From Stenotrophomonas sp. 610A2 (GTDB lineage: Bacteria; Pseudomonadota; Gammaproteobacteria; Xanthomonadales; Xanthomonadaceae): a DNA stretch of 64,000 nt. The notes below the pieces were generated by a model. That model was not told the DNA's origin, made no database searches, and worked only from the letters and a program-made list of their open reading frames with translations. The stretch spans positions 3,596,001 through 3,660,000 of the forward strand of contig NZ_CP130832.1 in the NCBI RefSeq assembly GCF_030549615.1, given 5' to 3'. The translations under genes and the position numbers were made by a program. Of this stretch, positions 44,112-52,954 are shown piece by piece. Position 1 is the stretch's first letter; the number at the start of each line of letters is the position of its first letter.

Positions 44112-45541
44112 ACCCGGCACTGGCCCGACACCTGCAGACGCTGGGACTGGAACGCTCGCCGTTCCCGCCAACGCCCGACGCTGCCTCCTACTACGCAACG
44201 CCGATGCTGGAAGGCGAGCTGGTCGAGGCCGCGCACGCCTTGCGCACGCGTACCGGCTTCGTGCTGCTGACCGGCGAAGTGGGCACCGGCAAGAGCACTT
44301 TCCTGCGTCGCCTGCTGGGCCAGCTGGAGACCGATGGCATCGTGGTCTCGCTGGTGTTCAACACCTTCCTGCAGGGCGATGACCTGCTGGCGGCGATCCT
44401 GCGTGATTTCGGCCTGACCCCGAAGGGCAACGCCGCCAACGACATCGAGATACTCAATCGCTTCCTGATCAGCCGTTGGCAGGACCGCACCACCTGCGTG
44501 CTGATCATCGACGATGCGCAGAACCTGACGCTTGCCAGCCTGGAGCTGGTGCGACTATTGACCAGCCTGGAGACCGGGCAGGAAAAGCTGCTGCAGATCG
44601 TGCTGTCCGGGCAACCGGAACTGCGCGACAACCTCGACCAGCCGCAGATCCGCCAGCTGACCAGCCGCATCTGCAAGCACGTGCGGCTGGAACCGCTGGA
44701 CCTGCAACAGACCCGCGCCTATGTGGACTTCCGCCTGGCCGCCGCCGGTGCTGCCAAGAACATCAGTGTGCAGCCAGCCGCCGCCGTTGCCCTGCACCGC
44801 TGCAGCAAGGGCAACCCGCGCCGCATCCACCTGATCATGGACCGCTGCCTGTACGGCCTGTACGCGCTGCCGCAAGGACAACGACAGATCGACACCCGGC
44901 TGGTCCGCAGTGCCGCGGCGCAGTCCGGCGTGCATCCCGCCCGCCGCGACACGACCCGCAACCGCATGGCCATCGCCGCCAGCGTGCTGCTTGCCAGTGC
45001 CCTCGGCCTGACCGGCCTGCTGATCGGCAGCAACGAATCCCGCGCCGACAGCAGCCACGGAACTGTCGCCAGCAACGCTGTGACATCGACACCGGCCGCT
45101 GCAGCGAGCGCAGCTCGCGAATCCTGGGCTGCCTGCCTGCGCCGCAACGCAACCCCCCGACAACGCCACGACACAGTCTCCGAGCGAGCAGCACTTGCCC
45201 TGGGAAATGCCAGTGATGTGTGCCGCCAACAGCGCAACGGCGCTTGGGAGATCGCGTGGAATCCCCCGCCCGATGCACGTCGATTTGAAGATCCTGCATC
45301 CGTCGAGGGCGCGTTGCAGCAGCTGCAGCAGCAGTTGACCGCGCTCGGGCATTACGACGGTGCCATCGATGGCCAGTTCGGCCGCCTGACCCAACGCGCC
45401 CTGGCGCGCTTCCAGCAGGACACCGGCTTGCCGCCCAGCGGGCAGGTAGATCCGCTGACGCTGCGCTTGCTGCAGGACCGCGCGAGCAACCCAACTCCCC
45501 TTTCCAGAACCACGGAATCCCTGCCCCATGACAACGGCTGA
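44108..45541 (+). CDS. MshM/ExeA-like AAA ATPase with peptidoglycan-binding domain
   Basis: 477 residues. Cytoplasmic ATPase part (1-280) begins LGLERSPFPPTPDAASYY and has Walker A GEVGTGKST (about 55-63) and Walker B LIIDDAQNL. One membrane helix (about 290-312), then a periplasmic part with cysteines and a C-terminal PG-binding fold (LGHYDGAIDGQFGRLTQRALARF, about 415-437). ExeA uses this layout to open the cell wall for secretin assembly. Overlaps neighbours by 4 and 14 bp. Confidence 0.9.
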   Translation: MNPALARHLQTLGLERSPFPPTPDAASYYATPMLEGELVEAAHALRTRTGFVLLTGEVGTGKSTFLRRLLGQLETDGIVVSLVFNTFLQGDDLLAAILRDFGLTPKGNAANDIEILNRFLISRWQDRTTCVLIIDDAQNLTLASLELVRLLTSLETGQEKLLQIVLSGQPELRDNLDQPQIRQLTSRICKHVRLEPLDLQQTRAYVDFRLAAAGAAKNISVQPAAAVALHRCSKGNPRRIHLIMDRCLYGLYALPQGQRQIDTRLVRSAAAQSGVHPARRDTTRNRMAIAASVLLASALGLTGLLIGSNESRADSSHGTVASNAVTSTPAAAASAARESWAACLRRNATPRQRHDTVSERAALALGNASDVCRQQRNGAWEIAWNPPPDARRFEDPASVEGALQQLQQQLTALGHYDGAIDGQFGRLTQRALARFQQDTGLPPSGQVDPLTLRLLQDRASNPTPLSRTTESLPHDNG

Positions 45542-47243
45542 CTCGCGCATTCCTTCGGCTTCGGCCAACAACACCCAGGGGCTGGTCAGTCTTGAGCAGG
45601 CCAAGCTGGGTGTCGTGCTCAACGAGCGCGGCCTGCTCGATCCAATCCAACTGCTGTACGCGCGGCAGAAGAACCTGGTCGAGCAGACCAGTTTCGGTCG
45701 CCTGCTGATCCGCCATGGTCTGGCCAACGAATCGGATATCGTCCGCACCCAGGCCGAGCTGGAGAACATGGAGTATGCGCAGGTCGACACCCTGCCCGTG
45801 CCCGACCCGCAGGTGCTGGCCATGTTCAACCGCGAGCTGTGCCAGCTGCGCCAGTTCCTGCCGCTGCGGCGCAGTGGCGACCAGCTGGAAGTGCTGCTCG
45901 GCGATGCCGACCAGGCGGCCGTGCAGCAGCTGGTGCTGCAGCGCTGTGGCCTGCGCTGCCGCTTCTTCCAGGGCGAATACGGCAAGGTGGCGCGGCTGAT
46001 CCGGCAGACCTATTACTTCGCCCAGAATCCGATCGAGACCCTGCTGGAGAAGGAAATCCGGCGCCTGGCCGTCGACAACGACCATGCCTACAGCCCGGAA
46101 AAGCTGCTCGACTACCTGTTGCACCTGGCCATCCGCGAGCGCACCACCGACATCCACATCGCGCCGTCCGAGCACAGCCTGCATGTACTGTTCCGTATCG
46201 ATGGCGTGCTGCGGCCGATGTGGGCCATGCCCAACTCGCTCAGCCGCCTGCTTGGCTACATCAAGCTGGCGGCGGAGATGGACATCTCCGAGCAGCGCCG
46301 CCCGCAGGACGGCAGCTTCCGAGCCACCGTGCTCGACTCACCGATAACGGTGCGTGTGTCGACCCTGATCACCGACTCCGGCGAACGCACCGTGATGCGT
46401 CTGCTGCCCGAGCACAGCGATCTTGCCGGGCTGGAGGAAATGGGCTTCTTCCCGGAAGACGTCGCCGCCCTGGAGCGCCTGTTCTCGCGGCCGGCCGGGC
46501 TGATCCTGATCACTGGTCCGACCGGCTCCGGCAAAAGCTCCTCGCTGCACGCCGCGCTGCGCATGCAGTCGTTGATCGAGCGCAATGTGCTGACCGTCGA
46601 GGACCCTATCGAGTACCGCGTGCCCGGTGCCGGCCAGACCGAGGTCAACCGCCGCGCAGGCTACGAATTCGGCTCCGCCCTCCGTCACTTCCTGCGCCAC
46701 GATCCGGACGTGATCCTGCTCGGCGAAATGCGTGACGCAGAAACCGCGCAGGCCGCACTCGAAGCCGCTGCAACCGGTCACCTTGTGCTGTCCACCCTGC
46801 ACGTCACCAGCGTGTTCGGCGTGGTGCCACGACTGCGCCCGCTCGGCCTCGAAGCGCAGGTCATCGCCGACAACCTGCTGGCCGTGGTCAACCAGCGCCT
46901 GGTTCGCCAGAACTGCATGTTCTGCAGCGTCGAGGTGCCATTCAGTGATGCCGAGCTCACCTGGATGAACCTGCCACCCGGCAGCTGCGGGCGGCGCGGC
47001 GTTGGCTGTGATCGCTGCCGTGGCAGCGGCTACTACGGGCGCCTGCCGGTGTACGACATCATGATTGTCGACGAACCGCTGGCCAACGGCATTTCCGACG
47101 ATGCCAGCCGTGAGACCGTGCGCAATCTCGCGATGAATGCCGGCTTCCGTGGGATCGAGCAGATCTCGCAGCGGCGCGTCATCGCCGGCCAGACCACCAG
47201 CGAGGAAATCCTGCGCGTGGTCGGCGTGGGTCCCAACCCATGA
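45528..47243 (+). CDS. GspE/MshE-type assembly ATPase
   Basis: 571 residues. N-terminal MshEN/GspE-N domains (1-170), then the hexameric ATPase core with Walker A GPTGSGKSS (about 328-336), Asp box and Walker B (DVILLGEMRDAETAQAALEA), and His box (GHLVLSTLHVTS). The zinc-binding tetracysteine of extension ATPases is present (CMFC ... CDRC, about 463-506). It powers polymerisation of the prepilins. No PilT-like retraction ATPase is encoded nearby. It overlaps the next gene by 4 bp. Confidence 0.95.
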   Translation: MTTADSRIPSASANNTQGLVSLEQAKLGVVLNERGLLDPIQLLYARQKNLVEQTSFGRLLIRHGLANESDIVRTQAELENMEYAQVDTLPVPDPQVLAMFNRELCQLRQFLPLRRSGDQLEVLLGDADQAAVQQLVLQRCGLRCRFFQGEYGKVARLIRQTYYFAQNPIETLLEKEIRRLAVDNDHAYSPEKLLDYLLHLAIRERTTDIHIAPSEHSLHVLFRIDGVLRPMWAMPNSLSRLLGYIKLAAEMDISEQRRPQDGSFRATVLDSPITVRVSTLITDSGERTVMRLLPEHSDLAGLEEMGFFPEDVAALERLFSRPAGLILITGPTGSGKSSSLHAALRMQSLIERNVLTVEDPIEYRVPGAGQTEVNRRAGYEFGSALRHFLRHDPDVILLGEMRDAETAQAALEAAATGHLVLSTLHVTSVFGVVPRLRPLGLEAQVIADNLLAVVNQRLVRQNCMFCSVEVPFSDAELTWMNLPPGSCGRRGVGCDRCRGSGYYGRLPVYDIMIVDEPLANGISDDASRETVRNLAMNAGFRGIEQISQRRVIAGQTTSEEILRVVGVGPNP

Positions 47244-48496
47244 ACGTCTACTACTACCGCCTGCTGCTGAACAGCGGCCGCGTGCGCAGCGGCGTCACCC
47301 AATTGTCGGTGGAACGCGACGCCTCGGCACGGATGTGGCTGGAGAAGAACTTCGACGCGGTCGTGCTGACCTTGTACCGGCTACCGGGTTGGCTGGCGGA
47401 GACGCAGCGATCGTTGTCGCACCTGTTCAAGCCCACCATCAAGCCGGTGGAGCTGGCCGGCATGCTGCGCGACCTGGCGGTGATGACCAGCAGCGGCATC
47501 CCGGTGATGGAAGCACTGCGCGCGGTTGCCAACGAAGTCGGCAGCGGGCCAACCTCCAATCCGGCCAAGCTTGCCCGGCGCCTGCTGGAAGAGCTCGACG
47601 CCGGCGCTACCTTCAGCGAAGCATTCGCCCGCTACCCGGATGCATTCCCGGAAACCGTGCGCAACCTGGTGATGATCGGTGATGAAACCGGCTCGATGGA
47701 CCGCATGCTGAAGGAAGCCGCCGACCACGTCGAGCGCATCTCCAAGATGACTGCCGATACCCGCCAGGCGCTGATTTACCCAGCCTTCGTTTTCTCGGCG
47801 ATCTTCGCCGCGGGCGGCTTCTGGATCTACTACGTGATCCCGAACCTGTCCGATCTTTTCAAGCAGATGAACGCCAAGCTGCCGCCGCTCACCATTGCGG
47901 TGATGAAGGGGTCGGAGTGGCTGATCGGCCACTTCAGCTGGATCGCGGTCGGCATGGTAGTGGCCGCGTTCGCGCTATGGGTCACCTGGCGCCATTCGCG
48001 GCCGTTCCGCCGCGCCATGCATTACACCCTGCACAAGCTGCCAATCGCCAAGACCATCATGTATTCGTCGGGCCTAGCCTTCTTCACCGAATACATGGCC
48101 TTGTTGATACGCGCTGGCGTGGACATGGTCAGCAGCCTGCAGGTGATGGAGCGGGCGATGCAGGATGAGTACTACCGCGACCGCATCATCGCCATCCGCC
48201 AGGTACTTGAGCGCGGCGACCGCGTCTCCGCTGCGATGCGCCAGGTCGGCGGCTTCCCTTCGATGATGGTGCGCATGATCGGCGTCGGCGAGGACACCGG
48301 CACCCTGGACTCGCAGTTCGCGCGGCTTTCCGAGGAATACAGCCTGCGCCTGCAACGGTTGATCACCAACCTGTCGGAAATCATCAAGCCGGTGGTCGTG
48401 CTGTTCGCCGGCGGCATGTTCGTGTTCCTGATCGTGGCCTTGCTGCTGCCGGTCTATGACCTGGTGCAGCAGGCGATCACCGCGCCCCATATGTAA
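47240..48496 (+). CDS. GspF/PilC/MshG-type platform protein
   Basis: 418 residues. Two GspF domains (about 70-195 and 275-400) with MLRDLAVMTSSGIPVMEALRAV and FTEYMALLIRAGVDMVSSLQVM as matching repeats, and MIGDETGSMDRMLKEAADH / MIGVGEDTGTLDSQFARLSEEY at the second hairpin of each. Three membrane helices (about 180-205, 230-250, 385-405). It is the inner-membrane rotor/platform acted on by the assembly ATPase encoded just upstream. Confidence 0.94.
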   Translation: MNVYYYRLLLNSGRVRSGVTQLSVERDASARMWLEKNFDAVVLTLYRLPGWLAETQRSLSHLFKPTIKPVELAGMLRDLAVMTSSGIPVMEALRAVANEVGSGPTSNPAKLARRLLEELDAGATFSEAFARYPDAFPETVRNLVMIGDETGSMDRMLKEAADHVERISKMTADTRQALIYPAFVFSAIFAAGGFWIYYVIPNLSDLFKQMNAKLPPLTIAVMKGSEWLIGHFSWIAVGMVVAAFALWVTWRHSRPFRRAMHYTLHKLPIAKTIMYSSGLAFFTEYMALLIRAGVDMVSSLQVMERAMQDEYYRDRIIAIRQVLERGDRVSAAMRQVGGFPSMMVRMIGVGEDTGTLDSQFARLSEEYSLRLQRLITNLSEIIKPVVVLFAGGMFVFLIVALLLPVYDLVQQAITAPHM

Positions 48497-48509
48497 GCAA
48501 GGATTCCCG

Positions 48510-49205
48510 ATGATCGCTTTCAATCCCCGCAGCGCCCGCGGCTTCACCTTGATGGAGATGGCCGTGGTGCTGGTAATCATCGCCGTGCTCATCGGCGGCG
48601 TCAGCGTAGGCCGCGATGTCTACCGCAGCGCCGTCGCCGAGCGCATCGGCAGCCAGTTCGTGCAGGGCTGGATGCTGGCCTATGACCAGTACGTCGCCCA
48701 GGTTGGCGGCGTGCCAGGTGACGACATCGCCAACCCCACCGGCAAGGTCAACAAGGGCAGCGCGCCGCTTTGCCGCGACAACCTGCGCGATGAAATGCTG
48801 CGCTATGGCATCACCTTGCCGGAAGGCCGCGCCGAAGGGCTGGAGTCACGCTATGTCTACCAGGATGCCGGTGGGCTGCCACGTGAGGTCGAGGTCTGCT
48901 TCCAGGCCGTGCCCGACTGGGCCGAGCCCACCACTGGCAACGGCTACCTCGCCCGCCCACGCAACGTGATGCGTTTGACCGGGCTCACGCCGGAACTGGC
49001 ACGTCAGCTGGATGTGCGCATCGACGGCAACATCAATGCCCGTTTCGGCCGCGTCCGCGAAGTCAACGTGCACAACCTGACCTCGGCAGTATCGGCGCCG
49101 CCACCGGAGTTCCCGTGGAGCCGCAACGAGAAGGACCACCGGAGCCACGCCAATGACACCGGCCAGGTTCTCGCCGTCGATGCCTACCTGAAGCTCAATC
49201 GCTGA
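48510..49205 (+). CDS. type IV prepilin (P3), paralogue of P1
   Basis: 231 residues from ATG 48510 with AAGGA upstream. Leader MIAFNPRSARG then F-T-L-M-E-M: Phe1 and Glu5 present, followed by AVVLVIIAVLIGGVSVG. The distal segment ITLPEGRAEGLESRYVYQD..REVEVCFQ and LCRDNLRDEML match P1 (36837-37655) almost motif for motif, including both cysteines. P1 and P3 thus bracket the machinery genes. Either may be the major subunit; codon use and gene position do not decide. Confidence 0.88.
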   Translation: MIAFNPRSARGFTLMEMAVVLVIIAVLIGGVSVGRDVYRSAVAERIGSQFVQGWMLAYDQYVAQVGGVPGDDIANPTGKVNKGSAPLCRDNLRDEMLRYGITLPEGRAEGLESRYVYQDAGGLPREVEVCFQAVPDWAEPTTGNGYLARPRNVMRLTGLTPELARQLDVRIDGNINARFGRVREVNVHNLTSAVSAPPPEFPWSRNEKDHRSHANDTGQVLAVDAYLKLNR

Positions 49206-49220
49206 GCAGGCGGATCTGCC

Positions 49221-51851
49221 ATGAACACCTATTCCAAGCTGAGGGCACCGCGCTCGCCCTCGCTGCCAAGCCAACACGGCATGACCCTGCTGCAGGTCGC
49301 ACTGATCCTGCTGCTGCTAGGCGCGCTGATCGCATCCGGCTTCCAGGTGCTGCAATCGCGCACGGCAAGCAGGCAGGCGCAGGAGCAGGCGCAGGCCTTG
49401 AGCTGGGCTGACCAGGCCGTCAGCGCATTCGCCGCCGCCAATTCACGCCTGCCCTGCCCGGCCAGCACGCCCGAAGGCAAGGAGGACTGCGCCTCCGGCA
49501 ACAGCAAGGGCTACCTGCCGGTGGCCACGCTGGATACGTTCTTCGACGGCAACAGCAGTTCCATCATTGGTTCCTCGGGAACCGGCAAGCTTGCCAGCCC
49601 CGTGCTGTATGCGGTGAACCGCCCCGCCGCTGCCGCCGCCTCGGCGCCGTATGCGGCCGGCAGCACCGCCAGCATCGATCTTGCGCAGGCATCGGCACGC
49701 TACAGCCCGCCGGCCTATAGCGGCGAGGACAATGCCTACGCGCCGCGCGAAGACTTCGAAGTGCCCGGCACCACCGCAGGTGCGCCGGCGACCGAATTCG
49801 CTTACGACGCGATCAACGGGCTCGACTTCTGTGCCTCGCTTGGCCAGGCAGCGGTCGCGGTCAGCAGCACCGGCGGCCTGTCGACCACGCTCGGCGCAGG
49901 CGCTGCCAGCCGGGTCATCGCCTATGGCGTGGCCGTCGCCGGCCCGGACGCAGCTGCCAACGCCCGCTTCGACGATGCCAACCTCAGCAACGCACTGACC
50001 CTTGCCGATCCGGCCAGGGAAAACGCCGCCGACTACGATGACCGCGTGCGTGTCCGCACCTTCGAATCGCTCGCACAGGTGGTTGGTTGCAGCCTGCTGA
50101 CCTCTCGCGCGGCCAGCAATGGGCGCGTGGCGTTCGCCGACAACGTACCTACCTCGTCGCTGGACCTGCTGGCCGATGCCGCCGGCATCGACGATTCGGT
50201 CAAGGACACCCAGGAGAGTACGGTCGGCAATGCGGAGGATGCCGTCGCCGGCGGCCAGCAGGCGGTCGCCTTCGGCACCATCGGTGTGGTGATGGCCGGC
50301 GTCGACGTCGCCGCCGCCGGCCTGGACCTGGCCGAGGCAATCGTCCTGCTCACGACCAACGTGGTTCGCTGTGCGGTCTCATTGGGTATTGAATGCTGGC
50401 GCGTGCCGCTTTCCACCGCAGCGCTGATAAAACAATCAGTGGCGCTGGGCCTGAACATTGCCGCGCTTGCGCAGAACATCGCCGCGCTGGGCATGAACAG
50501 TGCGGCGCTGTCCGAAGCCGACGTGGTATTGCGCCTGGCCAACTCCGCCGTCGAAGCCAACGCCACCAGCCTGGCCGAAGCAGTGCAGCGCGCGCATGAC
50601 TCGGCTTATGGCGTCTGCAAGGACCAGAAGGACCCGATCAGCGGCGTCGTCAGCAGCGTCTGTGATCCGAAAGGCCTGAAGCAGACCTCTGAAGAAGCAG
50701 AAGCTGAAGCACGCAGCGCCGAAAGCAAGCGCGATGCCTACTACAACCAATACCTGGTGCATTGGGAAGACCGCAATCTCCAGTATCGCATCCAGGGCTG
50801 GAACAACATGTCCAGCAGCGTCCGCAGCCAGCAGTTGGCCCTGCTCCGTCTCCAGCTGCAGACAGCACGCGACTACATCGACCAACTGATCCTCTTCGAC
50901 GTCCTCAAGGCCGACCAGAAGAACTATGCCGAGCGCCAGAAACAGTTCCAGTCGCTGGTCGACCAGTACGACGACAGCGATGCGGATCGCGCCGCGGCGA
51001 TTGCCGAATGCAACAAGAAGGGCTCAGAAGCAGACCGGACCAGCTGCCGCGCGGCGCTGGAACAGATTGCCGCCTCCAAGAACTGCGAGAAGGAGCCTAC
51101 CGAGATCGAGAAGATTGTCTGCGAGAGCGCGGCCAGCAACGTGATCTACGTAAAGACCTGCGTACGTGATGGCGTGCTTGAGCAGTTCAATCCCAACCCA
51201 AGCAGCGATGGCACCTCTGCGTCCGCCGCCGGACCGTATTGCCTGCCCGCCTTGAAGGACGCCATCACCTACAACAACAAGAAGATGGCTGAACATCAGA
51301 TAGTCGTCGACCGCTTGTACGCCGCCGCAGTCAGCTCTGGCGCTACCAAGGAATTCACCAATGTATGGATCGAGCCGGTGAAGGATGCCGATGGCAACAT
51401 CATCACGCAGGGCTACTGGGTCACATCGGCGCCTTACAACACCCGCTATCCGCCGGGCAATCAATGGCCGTTCTGCTCGAAGGAAATGCAGGAGCAGAAG
51501 CAGTGCAATTCGCTGACCGCCTTGTATCCCTACTGGACCAACGGCAGCTACCTGCCATTGATACGCAGGCAGAACTCCGGGTTCTGGCTGTCCTACGGCG
51601 ATGCGTATCGCGAATACAAGACCCGCGAACAAGTCGCGACAAAGTCACGGGCCAATGCCGACACCACTGCCAGCCAGTTCGCCGATGCCGTGGCCGGCTA
51701 CCAGCAACTGCTACAGGTTGCTTTCAACAATTCCAACTCAGCCGGCACCGAGCTGTGGCTGGGCCCGAACCAGACAGTGAAGGCTGCCGATGACCGTGGT
51801 GCGGTGGGACCTGATCGCAATGCAGCGATCCAATCGGCGGTGTCGCCATGA
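49221..51851 (+). CDS. giant minor prepilin (P4), 876 residues, no Glu5
   Basis: Leader to Gly20, then M-T-L-L-Q-V: position 5 is Gln, not Glu, as in GspK-type tip pseudopilins. A hydrophobic helix follows (ALILLLLGALIASG). RLPCPASTPEGKEDC (about 76-90) and NGLDFC (about 198-203) are shared with P2/P6 and P5/P6. After C at VVGCSLL the protein continues for about 590 residues: a strongly hydrophobic helical stretch at about 345-435 (FGTIGVVMAGVDVAAAGLD, VALGLNIAALAQNIAALG), charged coiled-coil-like helices at about 480-620, several cysteines, and a Trp/Tyr-rich end. No known domain recognised in the C-terminal part. Overlaps P5 by 4 bp. Confidence 0.82.
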   Translation: MNTYSKLRAPRSPSLPSQHGMTLLQVALILLLLGALIASGFQVLQSRTASRQAQEQAQALSWADQAVSAFAAANSRLPCPASTPEGKEDCASGNSKGYLPVATLDTFFDGNSSSIIGSSGTGKLASPVLYAVNRPAAAAASAPYAAGSTASIDLAQASARYSPPAYSGEDNAYAPREDFEVPGTTAGAPATEFAYDAINGLDFCASLGQAAVAVSSTGGLSTTLGAGAASRVIAYGVAVAGPDAAANARFDDANLSNALTLADPARENAADYDDRVRVRTFESLAQVVGCSLLTSRAASNGRVAFADNVPTSSLDLLADAAGIDDSVKDTQESTVGNAEDAVAGGQQAVAFGTIGVVMAGVDVAAAGLDLAEAIVLLTTNVVRCAVSLGIECWRVPLSTAALIKQSVALGLNIAALAQNIAALGMNSAALSEADVVLRLANSAVEANATSLAEAVQRAHDSAYGVCKDQKDPISGVVSSVCDPKGLKQTSEEAEAEARSAESKRDAYYNQYLVHWEDRNLQYRIQGWNNMSSSVRSQQLALLRLQLQTARDYIDQLILFDVLKADQKNYAERQKQFQSLVDQYDDSDADRAAAIAECNKKGSEADRTSCRAALEQIAASKNCEKEPTEIEKIVCESAASNVIYVKTCVRDGVLEQFNPNPSSDGTSASAAGPYCLPALKDAITYNNKKMAEHQIVVDRLYAAAVSSGATKEFTNVWIEPVKDADGNIITQGYWVTSAPYNTRYPPGNQWPFCSKEMQEQKQCNSLTALYPYWTNGSYLPLIRRQNSGFWLSYGDAYREYKTREQVATKSRANADTTASQFADAVAGYQQLLQVAFNNSNSAGTELWLGPNQTVKAADDRGAVGPDRNAAIQSAVSP

Positions 51852-52954
51852 TTGAACGCAGCCGTCTGCGTCCAGCATCGGGCTGGACCTTGCTGGAAAT
51901 GGCAGTGGTGCTGGTGATCGCCGCATTGTTGGCGGTGGTGGTACTGCCCTTGCTGCCGCTCGGCGCCAAGCTGGGCGAACAGGAGCTGGCCGAGCAACGA
52001 CTGTCGCAGGCGCAGGATGCGCTGGTCGGCTATACGCTCAGCCACTTCCGCCTGCCGTATGCCGACCAGGACGGTGATGGCAGGGAGGACATCGGCGTGC
52101 TGGCCGGCCGCCTGCCCAGCTCCACCCTGGGTCTGGCCGACCATGCACCGATGGGCTATGCGGTGAAAGGCGAGCTGGCGACGTCGGCCGATCCGATGTT
52201 GTACAACCCGGACCTGCCGATGGTGGCAGGCGTGGATACCACGCCGATCTCCAACGGCCTGGACTTCTGCGTGCGGCTGGCCGGCACCTTGAAGGGCAAC
52301 GGCCTGCACGTAGGTGGCACGGTGGCCTCCGCTTTCGCACTGAGCCATCGCCTGTCCGACGGTGGTGGCCAGGTGGTGCCGATCAGCATCGCCAGCGCCT
52401 ACAACGGTCCGGCTGCCGGCGACACCAGCCTGCTGACCGATGGGCTGGGCATGGGCGAGCTGTATGCACGCCTGGGTTGCATCGAGCGCCTGCCGCGCGC
52501 CTATGCGGCGGCACAGTCGGCGCAGACCGCACAAAGCGAATACCTGCTTGCCGACCTGCACAAGAGCACCCGCGACTTCTACCAGGAGATCGCCGACCTC
52601 GACCGTGACAACGCGCAGATCGCGGTCGATTTCGCCGCCTTCGACCTGGCCTTCGGGCTCATCCAGGTAGCGCTCTCTGCGGTGATGGCGGTTCCCGATC
52701 TGGTTCCACCGGAAGACGCGTTCAAGGTTGCCGTCGCCATCGCCCAGGGCATCATCGCTGCCGCACAGATCGGCACCACCGTTTATGGGCTGGTGCAAAG
52801 CGCGGAACAGGCCAAGGAAGATGCCGGTACCGGATACCAGGCCTCGCTCAACACCAAGGCTGCCGCTGCCGCGCAGCTTGCAAGAATCACCGAACTCCGC
52901 AATGCCGCTGCCACCAAGGCAAGGCAGCTGGACGCAGCCGGGTTGAATCCATGA
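51848..52954 (+). CDS. large minor prepilin (P5) with Asp-rich loop in place of the LPCPAS motif
   Basis: 368 residues. Leader ends RPASG, then W-T-L-L-E-M (Trp1, Glu5) and a hydrophobic helix. Where its paralogues have RLPCPAS..DC, this one reads RLPYADQDGDGREDIG: no cysteine, but a DxDxDGxxD calcium-loop pattern. NGLDFC (about 137-142) and the second core Cys (ARLGC) are kept. The last 150 residues are helical and partly hydrophobic (FDLAFGLIQVALSAVMAVPD, VAVAIAQGIIAAAQIG), ending in an Ala/Lys/Arg helix. Overlaps both neighbours by 4 bp. Confidence 0.82.
   Translation: MIERSRLRPASGWTLLEMAVVLVIAALLAVVVLPLLPLGAKLGEQELAEQRLSQAQDALVGYTLSHFRLPYADQDGDGREDIGVLAGRLPSSTLGLADHAPMGYAVKGELATSADPMLYNPDLPMVAGVDTTPISNGLDFCVRLAGTLKGNGLHVGGTVASAFALSHRLSDGGGQVVPISIASAYNGPAAGDTSLLTDGLGMGELYARLGCIERLPRAYAAAQSAQTAQSEYLLADLHKSTRDFYQEIADLDRDNAQIAVDFAAFDLAFGLIQVALSAVMAVPDLVPPEDAFKVAVAIAQGIIAAAQIGTTVYGLVQSAEQAKEDAGTGYQASLNTKAAAAAQLARITELRNAAATKARQLDAAGLNP

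Noticed and set aside
41506..48496. Reading the cluster as a classical type II secretion system
   Set aside because: The secretin, TPR and ExeA-like order and wording are closer to MSHA; GspG/H/I/J-like short pseudopilins and a peptidase are missing.
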